Source of the DNA: Azotimanducus sp963663145
GTDB lineage: Bacteria; Pseudomonadota; Gammaproteobacteria; Pseudomonadales; Azotimanducaceae
Reading direction: 5' to 3'
DNA: 64,000 nt
Assembly (NCBI GenBank): GCA_963663145.1
Contig: OY760134.1
Span: 744,001 to 808,000 of the forward strand
Positions 55,151 through 63,275 of this stretch are shown here, piece after piece (the first letter of the stretch is position 1; every line of letters starts with the position of its first letter). The notes beneath the pieces are model-generated. The model was not told where the DNA came from and made no database searches. It worked only from the letters and a program-made list of their open reading frames with translations. The position numbers and the translations under genes were made by a program.

Positions 55151-55609
55151 AGGTGCCTGCGCCTGACGAAGAGTGGCGATGCGCGCATCGACCGCGCCAG
55201 TGTCAGGACGTCGGAGCGGCTCGACGGGAAGTTCGTGGTGCACGGCAACGACGACACGCTGACGGCCTAGGACATGGCGCTGGGATACAAGCAGCTGTGC
55301 CGCGTTGAGCAGTCCTGGCGGCAGCTCAAGAGCGAGCTTCGCCTGCGCCCGGTGTTCCACCGGGTTGGGTGCCGCATCCGCGCCCACATCGCCCTGAGCG
55401 TCATCGCGCTGCTGCTCGATCGTGTGGCGGAACACGTCTGCCGGGACACTTGGCGGAACATCCGCGACGACCTCCGGCAAATAAAACTTGTTCAATTGTT
55501 GGGGCCGAACGGGACCCTCTGGCAGACGACCGAACCCCGTCAGACCGCTGCCAAGCGATTGAAATCATTGAAAATAGAGCCACCTCCGCCCATCCTCAAA
55601 CTTGGCTGA
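55148..55609 (+). pseudogene. IS1634-type transposase 3' fragment with internal amber stop
   Basis: The frame reads LTKSGDARIDRASVRTSERL and then GKFVVHGNDDTLTA, a TAG at 55268, and continues DMALGYKQLCRVEQSWRQLK...RPVFHRVGCRIRAHIALSVI. The YKQLxxVExxFRxLK and HIxxxFLAL-like patterns are the C-terminal part of IS4-superfamily (IS1634) transposases. There is no start and no N-terminal DDE part, so it is a dead remnant. Confidence 0.65.
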
Positions 55610-55676
55610 CCGCCTAGTGACACGGGTGTTCCCCGGAACGCCGTATCTCCTTGTTTTATCTTCTAAAAATGAATTC

Positions 55677-56878
55677 TAGTGTGCTGTGTCATCAATAGAT
55701 AGAATTAAGGGTCGTCGGCTTGAAGTTCGGCGAGCCGTTCGCGGGCACGCTTGATTTTCGCCAGGATGTCCTCGCCGCTGGCGGTCCACTTGTATGGCCT
55801 TGGGTCCGCGTCGTGCTCCGCCAAGTGGCGCACGATCTCGCGCCGCAGGTGGGCGACGCTGGTGAAGCTGCCCCGGCGTATCGAGATGGTCAGGTCGGAG
55901 AAGAACCGCTCGACGAGGTTGAGCCAGGAGCTCGATGTCGGCGTGAAGTGCATTTCGAACCTGGGGTGCCGCTCCAGCCACGCCTTCACGTTCGCGTGCC
56001 TGTGGGTGGCGCAGTTGTCGGCGATGACATGGATGGCCAGCGCCTTCGGGACCTCGCGGTCGATCTGCCTGAGGAAGCGCAGCCACTCGACGTGCGTATG
56101 CCTGGCCTCCAGGCGCCTGATCAGCTTGCCGTCGAGGTAGTTCATCGCCGCGAACAGCGTGATGGTGCCGTGCCGGACGTAGTCGTGCGTCTCCGTGCGC
56201 ATGTGCCCGATGCCCAGCGGCAGCCCCGGCTGTGTCCGCTCCAGCGCCTGTATCTGCGTCTTCTCGTCGCAGCACAGCACCACCGACCTCTCCGGCGGGT
56301 CGAGGTACAGCCCGACGACATCCCAGAACTTGGCCTCGAACCGGGGGTCGCCCGAGACCTTGAACGTCCGCCTCAGGTGCGGTTTGAGGCCGTGCCCCCG
56401 CCAGATGCGGCCGACGCTCGATGCCGATATCCCGACCTCGTCCGCGGTCGTGCGCGTGCTGCGCCGCCGGACCCCCGGCGCACGCTTCCCGGCCTTCTCC
56501 AACACCCGTTCCACGACCGATGCCGGGATGCTCCCCTTCCGGCCCCTCCCGGGACGGTCCGCGAGGCCGTGCAGGCCCTCCCTCTCGAACCGCTGGGACC
56601 ACTTGTTGACGGTCGCTATGGACGCGCCCACCCTGCGCGACACATCCGCCTGCCCCATCCCCCGGGCGCGCAGCAGCACGATGCGCGCCCGCAGCACGTC
56701 CCGCGACGGCGTCGTCCCCGCGCGCAGTCGCCGACGAAGCTCCTCTTCCTCCTCCCTCGTGAGTTCGACCAGCGAGACCGGGCGTCCACGCATGCTTCCA
56801 TTCGCCACCTGTTCCTGTCCGCACGCACATTACCACGAAATCATATTTAATTCTATCTATTTATGACGCAGCACACTA
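55677..56878 (-). mobile_element. IS630-type insertion sequence, complete
   Basis: Inverted repeats of about 33 bp with two mismatches: TAGTGTGCTGTGTCATCAAT (left) and TAGTGTGCTGCGTCATAAAT (right, read inward), both continuing AGATAGAATTAA. TA stands at both edges, the expected IS630 target duplication. It encodes one intact transposase. Confidence 0.88.
55705..56808 (-). CDS. IS630-family transposase
   Basis: A 367-residue intact transposase. An N-terminal helix-turn-helix (ARGMGQADVSRRVGASIATVNKWSQRFEREG) and winged second DNA-binding part precede the DDE core: VVLCCDEKTQIQALE (Asp), IHVIADNCATH (Asp) and SSSWLNLVERFFSDLT (Glu). It is different from the IS630 remnant at 54807, so two separate IS630 insertions occurred here. 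Confidence 0.9.
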   Translation of the reverse strand: MANGSMRGRPVSLVELTREEEEELRRRLRAGTTPSRDVLRARIVLLRARGMGQADVSRRVGASIATVNKWSQRFEREGLHGLADRPGRGRKGSIPASVVERVLEKAGKRAPGVRRRSTRTTADEVGISASSVGRIWRGHGLKPHLRRTFKVSGDPRFEAKFWDVVGLYLDPPERSVVLCCDEKTQIQALERTQPGLPLGIGHMRTETHDYVRHGTITLFAAMNYLDGKLIRRLEARHTHVEWLRFLRQIDREVPKALAIHVIADNCATHRHANVKAWLERHPRFEMHFTPTSSSWLNLVERFFSDLTISIRRGSFTSVAHLRREIVRHLAEHDADPRPYKWTASGEDILAKIKRARERLAELQADDP

Positions 56879-57041
56879 GTATCTATGAACTGTCAAACCC
56901 AAGTCGGACGATTTGAGCAACAGGATAGGCTTGTGTGGAAACTGCAATGGGAGGAAGGGTGCGAAGGCTTGGGACGTGTTTCTGGACGGGGAGAGGGCGA
57001 AGCGGCCGCATCCGGTCAGGTAGGGGGCCAAAAGTGCTGTT

Positions 57042-57392
57042 TCAACCCAAGTATACAATTCCCCTTCTTGACCAAGAGTCCACATAGGTCCGGGTCTGTT
57101 CGGTAATCCGTGACCCTGCCCATGTCGCCAAAGAACTGACCTCGCTGTAACTGCCAAAGTCCGTGCGCGCAATTTCCTCGTAGGAAAGATCGGACATGAT
57201 CTCTCGCAGATGCTCCACACCATCATAGGCGACGCACATGGCACCGGCCGTGAATCTCGCGATGCCTCCAGACTCTTCTTCCGGTGCTCGCTCAAGCATG
57301 ACAACCGACGCGTCAGCATCGCTTGCGGCCATGGCTGCGGCGTATGCGGCGTTACCCGCGCCTACGATGATGACATTCGCTTGCTTGGTCAT
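57042..57392 (-). pseudogene. FAD-dependent dehydrogenase (TcuA-like) 5' fragment, frameshifted
   Basis: The start MTKQANVIIVGAGNAAYAAA and then VVMLERAPEEESGGIARFTAGAM is the FAD-binding N terminus of tricarballylate dehydrogenase/fumarate reductase-like flavoproteins. After YEEIARTDFGSYSE the family sequence continues in another frame as QFFGDMGRVTDYRTDPDL (about 57080-57145), then degenerates. The rest is gone, beside the IS630 element. Two defects make this a clear pseudogene. Confidence 0.75.
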
Positions 57393-57508
57393 GGCTTGCG
57401 CGACAGGTGAAAAGGAGCGAACAGGTTGGGAATTGTGCGCATTCAACTGCGAAATTCTCTGCGTCGCTCGTTCCGTGAAAGAGGCTGCGCCGGGTGACTT
57501 GTTTGCCT

Positions 57509-59695
57509 TTAGGGCACCAGCGTCATTTCTTCGACCAATGCATTGGCACCGTCGACGAATTCCATGACCCACAGCATGTAGCGCGAATCCACGTGGATGG
57601 TGCGCGTGATGCTGGGGTCGAAGTCCCAATCGGAATTGACGCTTTCGATGGTGCCGTCGAATAATAGGCCGACCAGTTCGCCGCGCGCGTTCAGGGTCGG
57701 CGAGCCGGAGTTTCCGCCGGTCGAATCGAGGTCGGAAAGGAAGTTGACGGGTACCGAATCCAGGGATTCAAGCTCGTAGCCGCCATAGTATCCGGCGCGG
57801 ATTTGGTCGAGTTGGGTGCTCGGTGCATCAAATGGATGCTCCCCGGTATGCTTCTTGAGGATGCCTTCGAGCCGCGTGAAAGGTTCATAGATGAGGCCGT
57901 CCTCGGGCGAGCCGCCCATGACCTGCCCGAAGGTCACGCGAAGCGTCGAATTGGCATCGGGATAGGCCGTATGCCCCATGGACTGCTGCCAAGCGATGAT
58001 GGCTTGCATGTAGCGAGGACGCAGCTCGCTACCGCGCCCGGCGCGCTCTTTGGCGGCCGCTTCCCGTTCGATCTGGGTCGGGTAGAGGGCGACAGCGAGG
58101 CGCATGAAGGGATCTTGGCTCGATTCCAAGTCTTGAGCGGTTGCGTCCATGAGCGAAAGTCGGACTTCGAGTTGGTCCAATTGGGTTCCCTCGTAGTAGC
58201 TGCCCAAGCGCTCCGAGAGCGCGTCTTCATCCATCGCGCTCTCCAAACTCATCGCCGAATCCAAGGCCGCCACGCGCAATTCCTCAGGTTGGGCGAGATA
58301 GGCGGAGAGGAAATACTGCCATTCCGCTTTATCCACGTCAGCGTGGTAGCGGCGATCAATGCGATTCAAGCGCTCACGAAAGAAGCTCATGTCACGTTCT
58401 TGGTAGCCGGGTTCTCGCTCCTTGTCGGGCTTCTGCCGTTCGTGCGCGAGTCGATACAGTCGTTGCGCCACGCCCAACAATTGCGAGCCCATGGCGCGCT
58501 CGAACCAATAGCTCCGCTGTTGCTCTGCGGCTGTTTCCTCGGCGAGATCGTCGAGCCCGGTGGTCGCTTCGGCAAGCGCTGCGCGGCTTGTCGAGGCGTC
58601 GATCCACTGCGCGAGGCGTGTATCGCGCCCAGCGCGACGTGCCACCAGACCGTTCTTCCTCGCGCCTTCGATCTGTCCTTGCAGGTTCTTCAGATAGTTG
58701 TTCAAACCGGCGAGCCTTGATGCGTAGCGGATGCGCGCATCACTACCTTCGGGCGCGGCCGATTCTATGACCGATATCCAATCTGAGAATAGCTTGACGG
58801 ATTGCGGATAGCTCCATTCGAAGGTGTGTTCGACACTCGCATGGCGCGCGTAGCGGGCAGTGGAGCCGGGATATCCGAGCGCCATGACAAAGTCGCCGGC
58901 CTCAAGGCCTGCCCTTGAAACCTTGAGAAAGTGCGGAGGTGCAAAGGGCTGATTGTCGGGCGAATAGTCTGCCGGCAGTCCTTCGGGAGACACATAGGCG
59001 CGATAGAAGGCGAAATCTCCCGTGTGTCGAGGCCACTGCCAGTTATCCACGTCTCCACCGTAGCCGCCAATCGATTCGGCCGGCGAGTAGGCGATGCGCA
59101 CGTCGCGAATTTCGAGACGCTTTATGAGCCGGTACTCAAGTCCGCCAAAGAAAGCGGGGACTTGGCAGCGATGGCCAGCATCGGCCTCGCACTCGCTGAT
59201 GAGCGCCTTCTGGCGCTGCTCGATCAAGTCGAAGCGTTCTCTTGGAGACAGGCCCGAATCAAGATCGCCGGTGATGCGGTCGGTGACATCTTCCACCGCA
59301 AGGGTGACATAGACGCGCGTTCCAGGCGCGGCGCGAAGCTCGTCGCCTGGTGTTGCGGCAAGGAAGCCGTCCTCAAGGTAGTTGTGTTCCGGCGTTGAGT
59401 TGTATTGCACCGAACCTCTGGCGCAATGGTGGTTGGTGACCACTAATCCCCTCGGCGAGACAAAGGAGGCCGTGCAGCCGCCGAGCGAAATCACGGCACC
59501 CATGGGGAAGTCGGTCAATCGTGTCAGTGATGTCGCATCCAATTCGAGGCCAGCGCGCTGAAGCTCATCCGCCATCGCAGGAAGTTGCTTCGGCGTGAAC
59601 ATCCCCTCGACGGCGTAGGCGGCTCCGGTCAATAGAACCGTTGCGAGGCACGAGGCGATGCGGAGAAGGGCATGCGGAAACTGAGGTTCTTTCAT
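57509..59695 (-). CDS. S46-family dipeptidyl-peptidase (DPP7/DPP11-like)
   Basis: A 728-residue exported serine peptidase. A signal peptide (ASCLATVLLTGAAYA) precedes EGMFTPKQLPAM. The chymotrypsin-like triad is visible: His in LVVTNHHCARG, Asp in IGGYGGDVDNWQWPRHTGDF, and Ser in DLDSTGGNSGSPTLNARGELVG. A helical cap domain lies in the middle (about 330-570). Such enzymes remove N-terminal dipeptides from peptides in the periplasm, supporting growth on protein. The residue that decides DPP7 versus DPP11 specificity cannot be placed with certainty. Confidence 0.92.
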   Translation of the reverse strand: MKEPQFPHALLRIASCLATVLLTGAAYAVEGMFTPKQLPAMADELQRAGLELDATSLTRLTDFPMGAVISLGGCTASFVSPRGLVVTNHHCARGSVQYNSTPEHNYLEDGFLAATPGDELRAAPGTRVYVTLAVEDVTDRITGDLDSGLSPRERFDLIEQRQKALISECEADAGHRCQVPAFFGGLEYRLIKRLEIRDVRIAYSPAESIGGYGGDVDNWQWPRHTGDFAFYRAYVSPEGLPADYSPDNQPFAPPHFLKVSRAGLEAGDFVMALGYPGSTARYARHASVEHTFEWSYPQSVKLFSDWISVIESAAPEGSDARIRYASRLAGLNNYLKNLQGQIEGARKNGLVARRAGRDTRLAQWIDASTSRAALAEATTGLDDLAEETAAEQQRSYWFERAMGSQLLGVAQRLYRLAHERQKPDKEREPGYQERDMSFFRERLNRIDRRYHADVDKAEWQYFLSAYLAQPEELRVAALDSAMSLESAMDEDALSERLGSYYEGTQLDQLEVRLSLMDATAQDLESSQDPFMRLAVALYPTQIEREAAAKERAGRGSELRPRYMQAIIAWQQSMGHTAYPDANSTLRVTFGQVMGGSPEDGLIYEPFTRLEGILKKHTGEHPFDAPSTQLDQIRAGYYGGYELESLDSVPVNFLSDLDSTGGNSGSPTLNARGELVGLLFDGTIESVNSDWDFDPSITRTIHVDSRYMLWVMEFVDGANALVEEMTLVP

Positions 59696-59851
59696 CTTTG
59701 TTTACCTAAGTGAGGGCAAGGATTCGCGGCAAGCCCGCGAGGGTGCCTATTGTCGCGCATTCGCTGAGGTGATTCGCGTTTCTTGTCTTGTTGAGGCGCA
59801 TTCAAATAGAATACCAAGGTGTCTTTGAGTGCCTTCTTGCCGATGGTGGCA

Positions 59852-60493
59852 ATGGTGAAAGTGAATCGAACGAGCGCCGAGCGTGCCACCTACGAGGATG
59901 TCCTCAAGGTACCGGCGCACATGGTCGCCGAGGTGATCGATGGGGTTCTCCATACCTTTCCGAGACCTGCCACACCCCACGCAAGGGCGAGTTCCGGGCT
60001 TGGCATGCGGCTTGGCACACCCTTCGACCACGGCGAGGGCGGACCAGGTGGTTGGTGGATTCTTGATGAACCTGAACTCCATCTTGGCGAGCAGATTCTG
60101 GTGCCGGATCTGGCGGGCTGGCGGCGTGAGCGTGTCCCAAGGATCCCCAACGCGGCCTACTGGACGATCACTCCAGATTGGCTGTGCGAAGTCCTCTCTC
60201 CAGGTACGCGCGCAACGGACTTGGGGGCAAAGCGCAGGATCTACGCCGGTCATGGCGTTTCCCATATGTGGTTGATCGACCCAGCAGAGCGCAGTTTGGA
60301 AGCCTTTGAACTGCGTGGCGGCGATTGGGTGTCGCTGGCGCGGCGCATCGAAAACCAGCCGGTGTCCCTACCACCCTTTGAAGCGGTCAGTTTTCCACTT
60401 GGCGTGCTATGGATAGACGCAGATCAGCCGCGTCTGCACAGACGCCATCCGCGCATCCACGACGGACAAAGCGCCACCGCTGATGCTGTGTAG
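59852..60493 (+). CDS. Uma2-family (DUF820) putative endonuclease
   Basis: A PD-(D/E)xK-fold protein of about 213 residues. ATYEDVLKVPAHMVAEVIDGVL is the usual opening, followed by ILDEPELHLGEQILVPDLAGWRRERVP, WLCEVLSPGTRATDLGAKRRIYA and VSHMWLIDPAERSLEAFEL. Members are widespread and mostly uncharacterised. The last 25 residues do not look like family sequence and run into IS-like debris resembling that near 61780, so the tail may be altered. Confidence 0.8.
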   Translation: MVKVNRTSAERATYEDVLKVPAHMVAEVIDGVLHTFPRPATPHARASSGLGMRLGTPFDHGEGGPGGWWILDEPELHLGEQILVPDLAGWRRERVPRIPNAAYWTITPDWLCEVLSPGTRATDLGAKRRIYAGHGVSHMWLIDPAERSLEAFELRGGDWVSLARRIENQPVSLPPFEAVSFPLGVLWIDADQPRLHRRHPRIHDGQSATADAV

Positions 60494-60617
60494 CTCCTGT
60501 ATACCAGATCGCTTGGAGATTGTTGCACGGCACCCTCGAAGTCCTTGATGCGCGCCGGAAGGTCGGCAATCGCGTGTTGGAGGCATCCTGCCGCAACGCC
60601 TCATTTTGCTGAAGCCT
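60491..60617. repeat. duplicated end of the restriction-endonuclease gene plus IS-like debris
   Basis: 60491-60572 matches 61817-61898 (the last 27 codons of the endonuclease gene) with four mismatches over 82 bases, in the same orientation. The adjacent 60576-60617 segment (TTGGAGGCATCCTGCCGCAA...) resembles 63159-63200 (TTGGAGGCATGCTGCCCCAA...). The rest of the 217-base gap before the HepT gene holds no gene. Confidence 0.7.
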
Positions 60618-60710
60618 CGGGGATGACTTCCGGTCATCTCGTGCTCGCCGGGCGTCGCGGTGCGTCGCCTGCCTCGGCGAGCACTCTTGCGCCCATTGCG
60701 GAGCAGTGCT

Positions 60711-61124
60711 TCACAGTTTACTTAGCGCCCAAGCCCGAAACTCAATGAGATCGGTGAGATCTTCTGCAATTGCGCGATAGGTTATGCGGTGATCAATGTT
60801 TACGTACTCGTGAACCAATATGTTTCGAAATCCCGCCCAGGCGCGCAATCTTTCGGCCAAAGACGCATCAATCTCACCGCTTTCTTCGAGAACTGAAAAG
60901 GTGTCACGATTTGATTCGGGCGTGCGAAGCGACTGGGACGCAATCCAATGATTTGCAATATCTAAGGCGGCTTCCATGGCGAGGTGGAGATAACGTTCCG
61001 CAAGATCGTGAACGGAAGAAGTCGCGACAAAATCCGCTTCGGAAGCCTTGCCGAGGTGCTCCACTCGCTCAAGGTAGATTTCGAAGGCGTCGAGCCTCCT
61101 TGAGAATATCTCCCGATCCACCAT
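60711..61124 (-). CDS. HepT-like toxin (HEPN RNase, DUF86)
   Basis: A 137-residue all-helical HEPN protein. The RNase-type motif RNILVHEYVNID (Rx4HxY) is intact near the C terminus, preceded by HLAMEAALDIANHWI. In the MntA-HepT system the toxin is an RNase that is AMPylated by the antitoxin on its HxY tyrosine. It overlaps the antitoxin gene by 56 bases. Confidence 0.88.
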   Translation of the reverse strand: MVDREIFSRRLDAFEIYLERVEHLGKASEADFVATSSVHDLAERYLHLAMEAALDIANHWIASQSLRTPESNRDTFSVLEESGEIDASLAERLRAWAGFRNILVHEYVNIDHRITYRAIAEDLTDLIEFRAWALSKL

Positions 61125-61551
61125 TGTTTCTTCTCCTATTCTTTAGACGCATGATGCGCTGGCTCCGGTGTTCAGTCAGGCGGGGTTCCATGTCGCAGAA
61201 GTCGCGAATAGTGTGAAACGCGAATTGAATGCGCTCGACTTCGTCGCGGGCGTAGAGCATGAGACCGTCTCTCAATACCCTGTGGCACAGCAAAATCGGT
61301 GCGTTGTTGAGCAGCACTATGTCGAGCAGAGTGCTGGAGATTTCTCCGCTGAGTTCGCCGACGAGCCTGCGAAGCGTACTCTTGATTTCGCCGGGGTCGT
61401 CAGCAAGTTGTTCGTCAACGAGCACCGCGACATCCAAGTCGCTGGTTGCACGGGCAGAGCCACTCGCTCGGCTTCCGAACAGGTACGCGAGCCGCACTTC
61501 GGGCAGGGCGGAGAGACGCCCAGTGAGCAACTCGATGTAGTTCGATGGCAA
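61069..61551 (-). CDS. MntA-like antitoxin (minimal nucleotidyltransferase)
   Basis: The protein reads YIELLTGRLSALPEVRLAYL, FGSRASGSARATSDLDVAVL (the GS-x10-DxD nucleotidyltransferase site) and LLDIVLLNNAPILLCHRVLR, which is the MntA family. I place the start at TTG 61551, before PSNYIELL, because the upstream in-frame sequence is IS1380-like remnant. Another TTG lies four codons further up. At about 160 residues it is slightly long, since its basic tail overlaps the toxin gene. Confidence 0.82.
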   Translation of the reverse strand: MPSNYIELLTGRLSALPEVRLAYLFGSRASGSARATSDLDVAVLVDEQLADDPGEIKSTLRRLVGELSGEISSTLLDIVLLNNAPILLCHRVLRDGLMLYARDEVERIQFAFHTIRDFCDMEPRLTEHRSQRIMRLKNRRRNNGGSGDILKEARRLRNLP

Positions 61552-61579
61552 ACTCTGGCTCAATTGCGGGCGATGATGA

Positions 61580-61790
61580 CCTTGGATGTTCCAAGTGTAG
61601 CATTGCCCCCGGTGTTCCCCCCAATTCTCGCGCGCCCAGCTCCGTCCGGCTAAGCGTGCTCTTCCCGACCAGCGCCCCGTCCATCCTGCCCGCCGCGCAG
61701 CGGCGAATCCAAGCAGCAGTAAGCCGCCGTTGGACGTGAGCGTGCCGCCGCTGAAGTCCGCCTCGACCTGCGGTCCGCGCATCCATGACG
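61580..61790 (-). mobile_element. IS1380-like remnant
   Basis: On the minus strand the sequence reads VEADFSGGTLTSNGGLLLLG, the characteristic N terminus of IS1380-family transposases, then breaks up. The segment CCAAGTGTAGCATTGCCCCC with its following bases (61586-61632) recurs at 63210-63257. No functional transposase remains. Confidence 0.6.
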
Positions 61791-61815
61791 CAGAGAGCGC
61801 GACTGCCGATTCCGC

Positions 61816-62346
61816 TTAGCTCCTGTATCCCAGATCGCTTGCAGATTGTTGCACGGCACTCTCGAAGTCCTTGATGCGCGCCGGAAGATCGGCAATCGGT
61901 AGCATCTCATCGAGTCGTTTTGTGATCTTCGCGGTGACGCCTTGGCCTTCTGCCATTCGTACCAGCGTCCCCGCTTCACCTTCCGCCACTTGGCCCTTCC
62001 TCCAGATGTTGAAGACAACCTCATGTGGACAAATGCCAAGACAGAGAAGGTGGATGTAATCTCTGTCCAATCGCACGTGATTGAACTGAAAAGTGTTGTT
62101 TGCGCCCAATGAGGCTGTCTTCACTTCACACTTCCAGCCCTCAATAAACATGTCGGTTTTTGCGGTGCGGCTTCCCTTGTCAACCTGCAGCCCAAAGCCT
62201 TCAAGATAGCGGCGGACGAACTCTTCACCGATTTCACCACGATTGGTGTTGCCGAGCGCACGATACCCTTCCAATGGCGAACCGGTCCATATGGATTGGG
62301 GCGTGTTTTCTGCAATGATCCTCGCCAGAAGATCCACAGGATTCAT
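61816..62346 (-). CDS. putative type II restriction endonuclease
   Basis: A 176-residue protein with a PD-(D/E)xK-like site: KTDMFIEGWKCEVKTAS (Asp, then Glu-x-Lys). It starts MNPVDLLARIIAENTPQSIW and ends in a helix (LPARIKDFESAVQQSASDL). The ATG overlaps the stop of the methyltransferase gene as ATGA, the usual coupling of a restriction-modification pair. No specific enzyme family is recognised, so the recognition site is unknown. Confidence 0.7.
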   Translation of the reverse strand: MNPVDLLARIIAENTPQSIWTGSPLEGYRALGNTNRGEIGEEFVRRYLEGFGLQVDKGSRTAKTDMFIEGWKCEVKTASLGANNTFQFNHVRLDRDYIHLLCLGICPHEVVFNIWRKGQVAEGEAGTLVRMAEGQGVTAKITKRLDEMLPIADLPARIKDFESAVQQSASDLGYRS

Positions 62347-63059
62347 TGTGGTGGTTCCCAACGGCCTGTGCTCGCCCCTTTTTTCCAAAACACAAGAAAG
62401 TATGAGTGATTCTTTCGTGCATGTACCTGACGCTTGGTGCGGCTTACTCCGGGCCGGTTGTTTCGCATTACCACGAACAGATCTTCTGCCACAAATTTCA
62501 TTTCTTGGTAGGAGAGGACAATCTCAACGTGGGTGAGTCTTTGTCTGTTTGAACACACTTCATCTTGGCACTTCACGATCAGTATTCCGCGCTCGCGCAG
62601 AACACGATGTGCTTCCTTTCCCGCTGCCTCGTAAAGATCAAGGACGGCTTCATGGTATTTGCTTTGTGTTTGCGCGCCAGATCCGTTGTTTCTGTAGTGC
62701 TGTTCGAACGCGTTATGGGTCGTATGCGCGGTGCCTCCAGGGCTGTGCATGTATGGCGGGTCCAGCACGACGCAGTCGACTGAGCCGTCCTGATAGGGCA
62801 AGTCCCGGCAATCGGTGCCCGTCAGCAAATCAGTAGCGAGGAGTTGATAACGCTGTTTGGGGATGTTTTTCCAAAACGCTCCCTTTCCAAACGTTACGTC
62901 GGCCACCTTGCTCCCGGGTTTCACATAGAGTTCCAGAATTCGAGGAAACACGCTGGCGTTGCTATCCATATAGGCGCTCAGCACGAGATCATTTCTGGGA
63001 GTGCCGAATCGTACCTTTCGAGAGGCTTTTTCTCTCTGGAATAACGACGTTTGAGGCAT
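62343..63059 (-). CDS. DNA methyltransferase of a type II restriction-modification system
   Basis: A 238-residue SAM-dependent DNA methyltransferase. Motif I is SKVADVTFGKGAFWKN and the catalytic motif IV VDCVVLDPPYMHSPGG, with post-motif strands HRVLRERGILIVKCQDEV. The motif order I then IV and DPPY suggest an amino-methyltransferase (N6-adenine or N4-cytosine). The small size leaves little room for a separate target-recognition domain. It precedes the endonuclease with a 4-base overlap. Confidence 0.85.
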   Translation of the reverse strand: MPQTSLFQREKASRKVRFGTPRNDLVLSAYMDSNASVFPRILELYVKPGSKVADVTFGKGAFWKNIPKQRYQLLATDLLTGTDCRDLPYQDGSVDCVVLDPPYMHSPGGTAHTTHNAFEQHYRNNGSGAQTQSKYHEAVLDLYEAAGKEAHRVLRERGILIVKCQDEVCSNRQRLTHVEIVLSYQEMKFVAEDLFVVMRNNRPGVSRTKRQVHARKNHSYFLVFWKKGASTGRWEPPQ

Positions 63060-63204
63060 TTACTCAGTGTACCAACATACAGGCGTTTGGGCGAGATCTG
63101 AATCGAGCGCTTGCAAGGAACATATTGTCCAACGCCATCGCCGATGGCGGCAATGGTGCATTGGAGGCATGCTGCCCCAACCCCGCACCTTGCTGAGGAC
63201 GCCA

Positions 63205-63262
63205 AGATGACGTTCCAAGTGTGGCATTGCCCCCGGTGTTTCCCCCAATTTTCGCGAGCCCC
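63205..63262. repeat. IS1380-like debris, second copy
   Basis: TTCCAAGTGTGGCATTGCCC and its continuation are a direct repeat of 61583-61632, with a handful of mismatches. It lies between the methyltransferase gene and the end of gltD; the matching 63159-63200 block lies just before it. Confidence 0.65.
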
Positions 63263-63275
63263 TTCAATGGCGATG

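Noticed and set aside
55720..56850. A 376-codon plus-strand frame opposite the IS630 transposase
   Set aside because: It is an antisense shadow; the minus strand has intact DDE motifs and the element's inverted repeats.
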